A stretch of DNA of 64,000 nt from Bartonella harrusi (GTDB taxonomy: Bacteria; Pseudomonadota; Alphaproteobacteria; Rhizobiales; Rhizobiaceae). The notes beneath the pieces were generated by a model. That model did not search any database. It saw only the letters and a list, made by a program, of their open reading frames with translations, and was not told the DNA's origin. Position numbers and translations under genes: made by a program. Positions 9,400 through 21,999 of the stretch are shown piece by piece. The stretch is taken from positions 124,001 through 188,000 of the forward strand of contig NZ_CP101114.1 of NCBI RefSeq assembly GCF_024297065.1, given 5' to 3'. Within the stretch, counting starts at the first letter, position 1; every line of letters begins with the position of its first letter.

Positions 9400-10446
9400 T
9401 TATTTAATATTTGTACGTTTTCCATTGGTTTTATTAAAAGTGTGAAAATTTTGATGGGCAACGGTGAAACTGAGTTTTTTGCCATAATCGCTTGTAAGTC
9501 GCTCTTTTATTTCAATGGTAAAAATATTATTATTCCAACGCGTTAAGACATGGCATCCTGTCCCAACAGGTTTGATAAGTTCAATTTCTGTATGAAAGAC
9601 AGGTCCTTTATCTGGATATTCTCCCAATAAGATGACTTCTGGTCTGAAGGCCAACAGATCAGTTTTTTCATTGTAAGGTAATGAATGACCTAAGTATTGT
9701 TCTAAGGTTTGGCGATCAAGAAAATTCATAGGGGGAGAGCCAATAAAATCAGCAACAAATATTGTTGCTGGGAAATCATAAATTTCCATTGGTGTTCCAA
9801 TTTGCTCGATAGCGCCATTATTCATGACAACGATTCTATCGGCTAGAGTCATGGCTTCTAGTTGATCATGGGTAACATACAGGCTCGTTGTTTCCAGTGA
9901 ACGCTGTAGAGTTTTAATCTCAATACACATTTGTGCTCGCAATTTTGCATCGAGATTTGAGAGAGGTTCATCAAAGAGAAAAACCCGTGGTTGGCGAACA
10001 ATCACACGCCCCATTGCAACACGTTGGCGCTGTCCTCCTGATAATTGTCGTGGTTTACGGTTAAGGAATGGCTCTATTTGTAAAAGTTTTGCAGCATGCG
10101 TGATACGTCTATTTATTTCATCTTTAGGTGTTTTACGATTTTTAAGACCATATTCTAAGTTTCCACGCACTGTCATATGGGGATAAAGGGCATAATTTTG
10201 AAAAACCATAGCAATATCACGATCAGCGGGTTCTCGATCATTGATACGCTCGTTATCAATATAGAGTTCACCTGAAGTGACTTGTTCTAGCCCTGCAATG
10301 ATACGTAACAAAGTTGATTTTCCACATCCTGAAGGACCGACAAGAACAAGAAGCTCGCTATCAGCAACTGTTAAGTTTAAATCATCGATGACCAGAATGC
10401 CGTTTTCATATTGTTTTTTTATATTTGATAACTGGATTATGGCCAC
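9400..10446 (-). CDS. ugpC: sn-Glycerol-3-phosphate ABC transporter, ATP-binding protein
   Basis: The energising ATPase of the Ugp importer. The 348-residue protein has Walker [10 protein letters not shown] (residues 37-45), the Q-loop [10 protein letters not shown], the signature LSGGQRQR, Walker B VFLFDEP and the H-loop YVTHDQ. A C-terminal regulatory domain of the MalK/UgpC type follows. The start is GTG, two bases after the ugpE stop, which indicates translational coupling. It is the last gene of ugpB-ugpA-ugpE-ugpC. Related sugar importers share this ATPase, so the substrate call rests on the whole operon. Confidence 0.93.
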   Translation of the reverse strand: MAIIQLSNIKKQYENGILVIDDLNLTVADSELLVLVGPSGCGKSTLLRIIAGLEQVTSGELYIDNERINDREPADRDIAMVFQNYALYPHMTVRGNLEYGLKNRKTPKDEINRRITHAAKLLQIEPFLNRKPRQLSGGQRQRVAMGRVIVRQPRVFLFDEPLSNLDAKLRAQMCIEIKTLQRSLETTSLYVTHDQLEAMTLADRIVVMNNGAIEQIGTPMEIYDFPATIFVADFIGSPPMNFLDRQTLEQYLGHSLPYNEKTDLLAFRPEVILLGEYPDKGPVFHTEIELIKPVGTGCHVLTRWNNNIFTIEIKERLTSDYGKKLSFTVAHQNFHTFNKTNGKRTNIK

Positions 10447-10448
10447 AG

Positions 10449-11300
10449 TTATTTCTCCGTTTCAATAAGGCCTTTGATAAAAAGCCGTTGCATGCAGATA
10501 ACAACAAGAACGGGCGGTACCATGGCAACGACCGATACTGCCATAAGGATATTCCATTGAGGATCATGTTGAATTGATTCTACGACAAGTTGCTTTAGAA
10601 TAATAAGAATAGTTTGATGATTTTGATCCGTTGTTACGATAAGAGGCCAGAGATACTGTATCCACCCATAAATGAACATAATAATAAATAAAGCAGCGAT
10701 ATTGCTTTTGCTGAGCGGAAGGAGAATATCTTTAAAAAATTTAAATGGTCCTGCACCATCAACACGAGCAGCCTCTAAGAGTTCATCAGGAACAGTTAAA
10801 AAAAACTGTCGAAATAAAAATGTAGCAGTTGCAGATGCAATGAGCGGAATAATCATACCACCATAGGTGTTTATCATGCCTAATTGTGCGACAACTGCAT
10901 ATGTTGGAATAATACGAACTTCGACGGGAAGCATTAGAGTGATAAAAATAAGGGCAAAAGCAGTTTTTCGCAAAGGAAAGCGCATGTAAACAATTGCATA
11001 AGCAGAAAAGAGCGAAATAATAATTTTTCCAATGCTAATACCAAGCGCCATAATGAGTGAGTTGATTAAAAGTGGCCATAGCTTTGGCAGGCCAAGTTGT
11101 GCAAGACCATCACCAAAGATCGTTTTATAGTTTTCCAGAGTGTGCTTTCCCGGTAAAAGAGGGAGTATTCCTGAGCTAAATGCAGTTGAACTATGAGTCG
11201 ATGCAATAATAGCAACATAAACTGGAAAGCAAATAATAAGAATACCAACAATGAGAATGAGGTGAGTGAGAAATTTTAGAATAGGGCGATTTTCAACCAT
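10449..11300 (-). CDS. ugpE: sn-Glycerol-3-phosphate ABC transporter permease
   Basis: Inner-membrane permease of the binding-protein-dependent type (MalG-like), 283 residues with about six membrane segments. The EAA loop that docks the ATPase is visible as [25 protein letters not shown] 11300 is chosen because AGGAAG lies 6 bases upstream and it begins 10 bases after the ugpA stop. The longer ORF from 11333 would overlap ugpA and adds no membrane segment. It pairs with UgpA to form the channel. Confidence 0.93.
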   Translation of the reverse strand: MVENRPILKFLTHLILIVGILIICFPVYVAIIASTHSSTAFSSGILPLLPGKHTLENYKTIFGDGLAQLGLPKLWPLLINSLIMALGISIGKIIISLFSAYAIVYMRFPLRKTAFALIFITLMLPVEVRIIPTYAVVAQLGMINTYGGMIIPLIASATATFLFRQFFLTVPDELLEAARVDGAGPFKFFKDILLPLSKSNIAALFIIMFIYGWIQYLWPLIVTTDQNHQTILIILKQLVVESIQHDPQWNILMAVSVVAMVPPVLVVICMQRLFIKGLIETEK

Positions 11301-11310
11301 AATTCGCTTC

Positions 11311-12195
11311 CTAATACTGTACGCGACGTTCAATCAAGCGAAACTGAATAAACGTTAAAACAATAACCATCAACATTAATATTGTTGATTGTGCTGCTGA
11401 TGCGCCTATTATTTGATTTTTAAAACCATCATCATACACTTTGTAGACGAGAGTACTTGTTGCACGTGCAGGACCACCAGAGGTTATGTTATCAATGATA
11501 CCAAATGTATCAAACATAACATAATTAATATTAACGATAAGAAGAAAAAAAGTCGTTGGTGAAATCTGTGGAAAAACCACAGTCCAAAATCGTTTAAAAG
11601 GGTTCGCACCATCAATTGCTGCTGCTTCTATTTGAGAACGTGGAATAGATTGAAGCCCTGCAAGAAAAAAAAGAAAATTATAGGAAATTTGTTTCCAGCA
11701 GGCGGCAACCACAATAAGGATCATTGCGTGAGTGCCATTGATACGATAATTCCATACGATGCCGATTTTCTCCAAAAGAAAAGGGATAACTCCAATAGTT
11801 GGATGAAAGATAAATAACCATAAAATACCTGCTAATACTGGAGCAACAGCATAAGGCCAGAGTAAAAGCGTTGTGTAAGCTCTTTTTGTGTGGATGACAC
11901 GATCAACGCAGACAGCAAAAAGAAGCGATAGCGACATTGAAACGACAGTAACCGAAAGAGAAAAGACTGCAGTTGTAAAAAGTGATTTTAGATAAGCTGG
12001 ATCAGAGAGAACTGTTACATAATTTTCAAAACCAATAAAAGTTGTCGCAAATCCAAAAGGGTCTTCACGCTCGAAAGACGATTTTATTGCTTGAGCAGCA
12101 GGCCAAAAGAAAAACAAAAAAGTCACAATGAGTTGAGGTAAAAGTAGCCAATAGGAAAGCAAACTATTTTTGAAATATACTTGTTTTTCTTGCAT
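11311..12195 (-). CDS. ugpA: sn-Glycerol-3-phosphate ABC transporter permease
   Basis: The partner permease (MalF-like) of the Ugp importer, 294 residues with about six membrane segments. The first is near residues 13-33. The EAA loop reads IEAAAIDGANPFKRFWTVVFP. It sits 101 bases after ugpB and 10 bases before ugpE, consistent with one transcript. No truncation or frameshift is seen. Confidence 0.93.
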   Translation of the reverse strand: MQEKQVYFKNSLLSYWLLLPQLIVTFLFFFWPAAQAIKSSFEREDPFGFATTFIGFENYVTVLSDPAYLKSLFTTAVFSLSVTVVSMSLSLLFAVCVDRVIHTKRAYTTLLLWPYAVAPVLAGILWLFIFHPTIGVIPFLLEKIGIVWNYRINGTHAMILIVVAACWKQISYNFLFFLAGLQSIPRSQIEAAAIDGANPFKRFWTVVFPQISPTTFFLLIVNINYVMFDTFGIIDNITSGGPARATSTLVYKVYDDGFKNQIIGASAAQSTILMLMVIVLTFIQFRLIERRVQY

Positions 12196-12296
12196 TCATA
12201 AGGATCTTTAATACAGAGACTTTAGAAGGGCGAATAAAAAAGAACGAAAGAGGCTTAACTATTTGGTTTTTTGATATTTACGACAATAATTAAACA

Positions 12297-13628
12297 TTAA
12301 TGATTGGCTTTTTCAAATTCACGTAAGAGTTTATTACCACGTTTAACGGCTTCATCTAATCCATCTTTTGGTGTTTTCGAACCACTAAGGACAGCTTCTA
12401 ATTCTTGATCAAGAATAGAACGAATTTGTGGTAAGTTACCAAATCTTATACCCTTTGAATGAGGAGTTGGTGGGTTAAGATTGATCTGTTTAATAGCAAT
12501 ATCTGCACCAGCATTTTTATCGTAGTAATGCTGTTTTTTGCTCAATTCATAAGCAGCCTTTGTTGTTGGAAGGTAACCTGTTATCTGGTGCCACTTAGCT
12601 TGGTTATCTGCTCTTGAGAGATATTTAAGGAAAGCGGCTGCACCTGCATATTCTTTAGAGGTATGTCCTTTTAAAACCCAAATAGAAGCACCCCCAATAA
12701 TTGAATTTTGAGGTGCACCTTTTACATCATCATAGTAAGGCAGCAGACCAAATCCGACATCGAATTGTGCTTCTGAAAGAATTCCAGCACGAGACCCTGA
12801 AGATTGCATAAAGATGGCACAATTTTGCGTCATAAACATTGGTGTTGAATCTAATGCGCCGGCAGGACCACCATAACGAAAAATGCCTTGATCAGACCAT
12901 TTTTTAAGGTCGGTCCACATGCGCACTTGTAAAGGCCCATTAAAGGTAAGCTTTGAATCGAGCCCACCAAAACCATTCTCTTTTGTTCCAAAAGAAACAT
13001 TATGCAAAGCTGAAAAATTTTCTATGCCAAGCCACTGAGAGGCATAAGACATTGTAAAACCACAATTTGCCGCCTTAGTCTCAAGAATTTTTTTGGAAAA
13101 TTTTTCTATATCTTGCCATGTTTTAGGGGGAGTGTCTGGATCAAGTCCTGCTTTTTTAAAGATATCTTTATTATAATAAAGAATTGGTGTTGAAGCATTA
13201 AATGGCATAGAAAGCATTCGCCCCTGAACATCAGAATAATAACCACTGATAGCAGGTAAATAGCCAGTAGGATCGAATTCTTGTTTTGTATCAGCCATAA
13301 GTTGATAAATGGGATAAACAGCGCCTTTTGCAGCCATCATTGTTCCGGTACCAACTTCATAAATTTGGGCAAGAACGGGTTGCTGTTTTCCACGAAATGC
13401 TGCGATGAGTGAAACCATGCCTTCTTCATATTCACCACGAAATGAAGGAACAACTTTGTAATCAGACTGACTGGCATTAAAGTCGTTAATGAGACGTTCA
13501 GTTTGTTTTCCTAACTCACCACTCATGGAATGCCAAAAACTAACTGTTGTTTGTGTTTGCGCAAAACTCGCTGTTACCATGCTGATAGCAACTGTAAATG
13601 CGGCTAGAGAAAGATAAAAACGATTCAC
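12297..13628 (-). CDS. ugpB: sn-Glycerol-3-phosphate ABC transporter, periplasmic binding protein
   Basis: Extracytoplasmic solute-binding protein that delivers glycerol-3-phosphate or its diesters to UgpAE. With the GTG start at 13628 the product is 443 residues, close to the 438 of E. coli UgpB. It begins with a clear signal peptide (VNRFYLSLAAFTVAIS, cleavage near ASFAQ). The mature part has VSFWHSM and family motifs such as PFNASTPILYYNKD and GGASIWVL. GTG 13628 is chosen because AAGGGGGAT lies immediately upstream; the longer ORF would put 22 extra residues before the signal peptide. It is first in the operon. Confidence 0.93.
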   Translation of the reverse strand: MNRFYLSLAAFTVAISMVTASFAQTQTTVSFWHSMSGELGKQTERLINDFNASQSDYKVVPSFRGEYEEGMVSLIAAFRGKQQPVLAQIYEVGTGTMMAAKGAVYPIYQLMADTKQEFDPTGYLPAISGYYSDVQGRMLSMPFNASTPILYYNKDIFKKAGLDPDTPPKTWQDIEKFSKKILETKAANCGFTMSYASQWLGIENFSALHNVSFGTKENGFGGLDSKLTFNGPLQVRMWTDLKKWSDQGIFRYGGPAGALDSTPMFMTQNCAIFMQSSGSRAGILSEAQFDVGFGLLPYYDDVKGAPQNSIIGGASIWVLKGHTSKEYAGAAAFLKYLSRADNQAKWHQITGYLPTTKAAYELSKKQHYYDKNAGADIAIKQINLNPPTPHSKGIRFGNLPQIRSILDQELEAVLSGSKTPKDGLDEAVKRGNKLLREFEKANH

Positions 13629-14139
13629 GTATCCCCCTTGCTGAGGTGATGAAATACAGGGTTTTCCCAAATTTATAGTATTACACATGAACATGCCATT
13701 ATAGTTTCGTTTCAGAAATATGTTAGTTCATTTAAACAGGAACCACCAAAAGGTCAAACAAATTTGTTTAAACAGATAATTTTTCCTTCGTTAAGAGTTA
13801 TTGTGTATTCACGTGATACGATTCTGTAACGATCGAATAAAAAGACGAAATGATTTAAATGGCAAAGCAAAAGAGAAAATTAAAGATACAAACTGTAAAT
13901 ATCATTGAGAGAAGGCTATTGTAGTTTTTGAATTTATTTCTTTCTAAAAAGAGTGTATTTTTTAGGCTCGACATAAACAAAAAAATATCCATAATTTCCT
14001 TTATTTAACCATCTCTTATCATGCTTCTATTCAATAAATTATTTCAGTACGGAACACCCTTTATACTATTATTGGTAAGATTTTAAGTTATATCCACTAT
14101 GAGTTTACACCTTTTTATTCGCTCCTTTGTAGACTCGTT
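13629..14139. other. Intergenic region between ugpB and znuA
   Basis: About 510 AT-rich bases. It must carry the ugp operon promoter, and the znuCBA transcript ends at its right border, but I cannot place a promoter with confidence. A Pho-box-like direct repeat was looked for upstream of ugpB and not found. No small gene is seen. Confidence 0.45.
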
Positions 14140-15066
14140 TTAGTTTTTTGTTATCGCATCAATAATAGTTTTAACATTATGTTCCATCATCTCGAGATAT
14201 GTTGCAGCAGGACCGTTTTCGTCCGACAATGCATCGGAATATAAAGTTCCACCAATTTTTAAACCTGTTTCTTTTGAAATCTGTTTTATGAGGCGGGGAT
14301 TAGAGATGTTTTCAACGAATAGGGCGGTTGCTTTATTCGCTTTAATTTGTTTGATAAGTTGGGCTACATCGGCTGCTGTTGCTTCAGTTTCCGTTGAAGC
14401 ACCTTGGGGTGCAAGGATGGTGAAACCATATTCTTGTGCAAAATAGCCAAAGGCGTCGTGAGATGTGATAATGATACGCTTCTCTGTTGGGATAGTCGCA
14501 ATCTTTTTGGTAAGTGCTTCTTGTGTTGCTTGAAGCTTTTGGATGTAGATGTTGGAATTTTTTTGGTAGCTCGCGCAGGATTGTTGATCGATTTTACATA
14601 AAGCAGCAGCAATATTTTTGGTATAAATTTCAACATTAGGAAGGGTTTGCCAAGCATGTGGATCAATATCACTGTGATGGTGGTGTTGATGGGAAGTGTG
14701 TTCTTGCGTTTGAATTTTAAGGGGAGAGATGTTAGTACTCACTTCGACAAGCAGTGCTTTTGTTCCGCTTGCTGTGATGAGACGATCCATGAAACCTTCT
14801 AAATGCAGTCCGTTGATGAAAATAATGTGAGCATTTCTAAGAGTTTTAGCATCACTGGGACTAGGTTCATAAGTATGGGTATTCGCATTAGGGCCGATTA
14901 GGGTCGTTATAGAAATATGATCGCCTCCTACATTTTTTACTAAATCTGCAAGAATGGAAAAGCTTACAACAACTTTAATTTTGTTGTGCGCAGAAGTAGA
15001 AAATGGAAAAAAGACAAACAATAAAAGAGTTCCAAGTAGAACAAATTGTTGTATAAATTTAGGCAT
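14140..15066 (-). CDS. znuA: Zinc (metal) ABC transporter, periplasmic binding protein
   Basis: Cluster A-I metal-binding lipoprotein-like receptor, 308 residues with an N-terminal signal peptide ending near STSAH. Ligand positions of the family are visible: His in NTHTYEPSPSD, His in DPHAW, His in ITSHDAFGYF and Asp in LYSDALS. A His-rich loop (HTSHQHHHHSD, about residues 123-133) precedes DPHAW, which favours zinc over manganese. It is the third gene of znuC-znuB-znuA, one base after znuB. The Zur-like boxes upstream of znuC support zinc. A manganese/iron role is possible but less likely. Confidence 0.88.
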   Translation of the reverse strand: MPKFIQQFVLLGTLLLFVFFPFSTSAHNKIKVVVSFSILADLVKNVGGDHISITTLIGPNANTHTYEPSPSDAKTLRNAHIIFINGLHLEGFMDRLITASGTKALLVEVSTNISPLKIQTQEHTSHQHHHHSDIDPHAWQTLPNVEIYTKNIAAALCKIDQQSCASYQKNSNIYIQKLQATQEALTKKIATIPTEKRIIITSHDAFGYFAQEYGFTILAPQGASTETEATAADVAQLIKQIKANKATALFVENISNPRLIKQISKETGLKIGGTLYSDALSDENGPAATYLEMMEHNVKTIIDAITKN

Positions 15067-15067
15067 A

Positions 15068-15949
15068 TTATTTCCTTAGGGTAGGGAGGGATGTATAAAA
15101 GAGACGAGGAAACCATGTTACAATAAAGCCACGTGGACTTATGAGGCAAGAAAGAAGATAAATAAATCCTCCGGCAATAATAATAGCAGGACCGGAGGGA
15201 AGCGACAGATGAAAAGAAAGCAGGAGTCCACAGATGCTTGCAATGATTCCCAAGAAAATAGAGAGTATGCAGATAGAGCCCAAATGTGAAAGCCAAAAGC
15301 GGGCGGTAATGGCTGGAATCATCATAATGCCAACAGAAAGCAATGTGCCTAGTGATTGAAAGCCACCAACCAAATTCAATACGACAAGGATAAGCAGTGA
15401 TATATGAACATATTTACTCAGTGGAGAGAGTGATTTAAAAAAGAGGGGATCAAAGCTTTCTAATACCAGTGCGCGCCAGAAAATATAAAGACTGCATATT
15501 GTGATTAGCATTATAGCGGTAATGAGTAAAAGAGCTTGTGTATCCAGTGCAAGTACTGAGCCAAATAAGAGATGAAGCAGATCAATCGTTGAGTTTTTAA
15601 GAGAAACAATGATGACACCTGCTGCGAGTGCAATAAGATAAAAGACTGTCATTGATGCATCTTCTTTTTGAAAGCTATTTCGTGAAATCAAGGCTGTTGC
15701 TAAAGCAACAATAATACCAGCTAAGATACCACCAAGTGTCATAGAGAGGAGCGAAAATCCACAAAGGAGAAAAGCAATCGCAACACCAGGAAGGATAGCA
15801 TGGGATATAGCATCTCCTGTTAAACTCATTCCACGCAGCATCAAAAATACACCAACAGGACAGGCACTGATGGACAGTAAAACTGAACCGATAAGGGCGC
15901 TTTGCATAAAATGGAAATCAATAAAGGGAGCAAGAAAAAATGCGTACAC
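15068..15949 (-). CDS. znuB: Zinc (metal) ABC transporter permease
   Basis: Integral membrane permease of the ABC-3 family, 293 residues with about eight hydrophobic segments. The family core GDAISHAILPGVAIAF is at about residues 45-60. It lies 3 bases after znuC and one base before znuA, so the three are translated as a tight operon. The C-terminus continues about 20 residues beyond the last membrane segment. Confidence 0.92.
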   Translation of the reverse strand: MYAFFLAPFIDFHFMQSALIGSVLLSISACPVGVFLMLRGMSLTGDAISHAILPGVAIAFLLCGFSLLSMTLGGILAGIIVALATALISRNSFQKEDASMTVFYLIALAAGVIIVSLKNSTIDLLHLLFGSVLALDTQALLLITAIMLITICSLYIFWRALVLESFDPLFFKSLSPLSKYVHISLLILVVLNLVGGFQSLGTLLSVGIMMIPAITARFWLSHLGSICILSIFLGIIASICGLLLSFHLSLPSGPAIIIAGGFIYLLSCLISPRGFIVTWFPRLFYTSLPTLRK

Positions 15950-15952
15950 GTA

Positions 15953-16705
15953 TTATAACCTCATAGAACGAGAATCATCGAGGGGGAAATATTGTTTTAA
16001 TGTGTTGATATCGAAAGAAGGTGATGTGAAAGATGGCATAACGTGATGAATGTTGTTATGGAAAAACTGTTGTGTTTCTTCATAAAAGGCATTTTTTCTA
16101 TCAATTTGAATTATATGGGGGAAATATTCTTGCACGACAACAGGATCATGGAGAGCGGTAAGAACTGTTCGTCCTTGTTGTTGCCAGTGTGTGATCAACG
16201 CAAGAAGATCCCTTTGGGTATTACGATCTACACCATTGAAAGGTTCATCAAGCAAAATAATATCGGCATCTTGTACAATAATACGTGCAAAAAGGGCGCG
16301 CTGTAATTGGCCACTTGAGAGCGTATCAAGTGAACGCGTAGCCAGTGCTGTAAGGCCAACCATTTCGAGTGCATTCTGAATTTTAGGGTAATAAGAGCGA
16401 TGACTTTTCCATAATCCACAAAAAGACCATAATCCTGTTTTTATAAGCGATTGTACATCAATGGGAAATGTTTGATCTATATCACATTGCTGGGCAAGAT
16501 AAGCAATTCGGCTTTTTTTCGGTTTTGTAATTTTACCATTGAGAGGTTTAATCAATCCCGCCACGGCTTTTAGCAGCGTAGATTTTCCCGCGCCATTATC
16601 GCCTATTATTGCTACCAACGATCCAGCTTTTAATTTTGCTGAAAAGCTCTTGATAGCTATCCTATTTACATAGCCTAATGTTGCATTGTTGAAATGCAGC
16701 CTCAT
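15953..16705 (-). CDS. znuC: Zinc (metal) ABC transporter, ATP-binding protein
   Basis: ATPase of the zinc importer, 250 residues. Walker A is GDNGAGKST (about residues 36-44), the Q-loop is LAQQ, the signature LSSGQLQRAL and Walker B IILLDEP. The H-loop reads ALHDP where many ABC ATPases read THD. It is first in the operon, its ATG at 16705 lying about 35 bases downstream of the Zur-like palindrome. ZnuC of this type is shorter than UgpC and lacks the regulatory domain. Confidence 0.92.
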   Translation of the reverse strand: MRLHFNNATLGYVNRIAIKSFSAKLKAGSLVAIIGDNGAGKSTLLKAVAGLIKPLNGKITKPKKSRIAYLAQQCDIDQTFPIDVQSLIKTGLWSFCGLWKSHRSYYPKIQNALEMVGLTALATRSLDTLSSGQLQRALFARIIVQDADIILLDEPFNGVDRNTQRDLLALITHWQQQGRTVLTALHDPVVVQEYFPHIIQIDRKNAFYEETQQFFHNNIHHVMPSFTSPSFDINTLKQYFPLDDSRSMRL

Positions 16706-16740
16706 AATTCCACCTTAAATTATTGATCTCAAAAAGTTAT

Positions 16741-16753
16741 GTTATAATATAAC
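16741..16753 (-). promoter_or_regulatory. Zur-like operator upstream of znuCBA
   Basis: GTTATAATATAAC is a perfect palindrome around a central base and matches the core of the proteobacterial Zur box (known core GTTATAxTATAAC). It lies 36 bases before the znuC start. Zinc-loaded Zur would repress here. No zur gene is in the window apart from a Fur-family gene at 23257-23673. Confidence 0.78.
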
Positions 16754-16767
16754 GTTTGTCAATAAAA

Positions 16768-16784
16768 ATGTTATATTATTACAT
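16768..16784 (-). promoter_or_regulatory. Second, imperfect Zur-like box
   Basis: ATGTTATATTATTACAT is an imperfect palindrome resembling the perfect box 27 bases away. Two boxes at this spacing could bind two repressor dimers. The match is weaker and could be chance in AT-rich DNA. Confidence 0.4.
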
Positions 16785-16851
16785 ATGTGTTGAGAGTTAA
16801 AAATATCAGTGAGAAGATCGTGGACAATTCAAAATAATAATTGAATTTTCC

Positions 16852-16890
16852 TTGACGAAAAAAAGAGCGTGTATACTATATATAGTATCA
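16852..16890 (+). promoter_or_regulatory. Promoter with NrdR-like box, nrd leader
   Basis: A -35-like TTGACG (16852-16857) is followed by the 16-base perfect palindrome ATACTATATATAGTAT (16873-16888). The palindrome closely matches the known NrdR box (consensus like ACACTATATATAGTGT) and covers the -10 region. NrdR represses ribonucleotide reductase genes when dATP is high. Only one good box is seen where two are usual. It lies 508 bases before nrdH, so if it drives nrdHIEF the leader is about 500 bases. Confidence 0.7.
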
Positions 16891-16987
16891 GAATGATTGT
16901 TGATTCTAAATAAGCACAAGTGAGGGTAAAGTGTGTTTCGTTTGGTGTCTAAGTTATTTCCGTAATATAATCATTAAAGATTTTATT

Positions 16988-17047
16988 CAAAAAGGAGAGT
17001 CTTATCTCTATAGGAGTATTTCTCTCAAAGGAATCTCCTTTTGTTTT
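16988..17047 (+). terminator. Hairpin in the nrd leader: possible attenuator or small-RNA terminator
   Basis: CAAAAAGGAGA (16988-16998) pairs with TCTCCTTTTG (17034-17043), a stem of about 10 pairs with one bulge, followed by TTTTCG. It lies about 150 bases after the likely promoter. It could end a short RNA, attenuate nrd transcription, or simply be leader structure. The T run is interrupted by a G. Confidence 0.4.
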
Positions 17048-17138
17048 CGTCATTGGTTTTTGTCTTGAAAGAGTAAAACTAAGCTACGGTAAGTAGTTGC
17101 GGGGGTGTTCCTTTTTCAGACAGTAGGAGGGAATTGTA

Positions 17139-17222
17139 ATGCAAGCAAAAGATTGTTGTAAACTTAAGGAAATTTGCCATTTAAGTTATAGAATAATTGT
17201 TTATTTTCATCATAATTTTTGA
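17139..17222 (+). CDS. Candidate 27-residue leader peptide upstream of nrdH
   Basis: ATG at 17139 with a near-perfect ribosome site, AGGAGG at 17125-17130. The product starts MQAKDCCKLKEICHLSYR and ends HHNF, with three cysteines and two adjacent histidines near the end. It lies inside the long leader between the NrdR-like box and nrdH. It could be a regulatory leader peptide, a small metal- or redox-responsive peptide, or a chance ORF. The ribosome site is stronger than that of nrdH itself. No family is recognised. Confidence 0.35.
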   Translation: MQAKDCCKLKEICHLSYRIIVYFHHNF

Positions 17223-17395
17223 ATTATTTGATGGGGATTGCTTTTGTGTTCAGGAGGCTATGTGCTATTGACAAGAGGTATAGCCCCTACGTGTTTGTGT
17301 ACGATTCCTATTTTTTGTTATCCTTGAGTATTTATGAAGTTATCAGAATAAACCCTTTAAGGGTTGATTTGTTAGAATTTTGAAAGTTGAAGAAA

Positions 17396-17620
17396 ATGCC
17401 GGTCACTATTTATAGCAAACCATCTTGTGTTCAATGTGATGCTACGCGTCGTGCCTTTGATGCTAAAGGTATTCATTATCGTGTAGTCGATATTTCTCGT
17501 GATGAACAAGCATATACTTTTGTTCAATCTCTTGGATATCGTCAGGTTCCTGTGGTTGTTTGTGGTGAAAATCATTGGTCTGGTTTTAGACCAGATATGA
17601 TTAGTGGTCTTTGTGTTTAA
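17396..17620 (+). CDS. nrdH: Glutaredoxin-like protein NrdH
   Basis: Electron donor for class Ib ribonucleotide reductase. The 74-residue protein has the redox motif CVQC near residues 10-13 and the C-terminal WSGFRPDM block that marks NrdH. ATG 17396 gives the family-typical [11 protein letters not shown]; an in-frame TTG at 17387 is the alternative. It is the first gene of nrdH-nrdI-nrdE-nrdF. Its stop overlaps the nrdI start by one base. Confidence 0.95.
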   Translation: MPVTIYSKPSCVQCDATRRAFDAKGIHYRVVDISRDEQAYTFVQSLGYRQVPVVVCGENHWSGFRPDMISGLCV

Positions 17621-18018
17621 TGGAACTTATTGTTTATTATTCGAGTGCAACGGGTAATACTGAACATTTTGTTTCTCAGCTTGGCCAACGACTTTTCAAG
17701 ATCGATAAGAAAAACCCGTCTGTGTTAGTTAATGAGCCTTATGTATTAGTTGTTCCTACCTATGCAGATGGTGAAGGGAGAGGAGCTGTTCCCAAAGCAG
17801 TTATCCGTTTTCTCAATGAGGTAGAAAATCGCAAATTGATTCGTGGTGTTATTGGTGGTGGGAATCGCAATTTTGGTCGCTATTATAGTTTAGCGAGTAA
17901 GATCATTGCTGAAAAATGTTTCGTACCTTGTCTTTATCGTTTTGAGTTACGTGGAACGGATGAAGATGTTATTTGTGTAAAGAAGGGATTGGAAAGATTT
18001 TGGAAACAATCGGTATAG
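17620..18018 (+). CDS. nrdI: Flavodoxin-like protein NrdI
   Basis: Flavoprotein that helps assemble the dimanganese-tyrosyl radical cofactor of NrdF. The 132-residue product starts [17 protein letters not shown], with the FMN phosphate loop SATGNT near residues 9-14. GGGNRNFG lies further on. The ATG overlaps the nrdH stop (TAATG), which indicates coupling. Confidence 0.95.
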   Translation: MELIVYYSSATGNTEHFVSQLGQRLFKIDKKNPSVLVNEPYVLVVPTYADGEGRGAVPKAVIRFLNEVENRKLIRGVIGGGNRNFGRYYSLASKIIAEKCFVPCLYRFELRGTDEDVICVKKGLERFWKQSV

Positions 18019-18044
18019 AACAATCACAAAAATCAGGTCAGATT

Positions 18045-21995
<3,951 letters not shown>

Positions 21996-21999
<4 letters not shown>

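Noticed and set aside
16825..16847. Inverted repeat AATTCAA...TTGAATT upstream of the NrdR-like box
   Set aside because: Short, AT-only and not like a second NrdR box; likely chance in AT-rich DNA.
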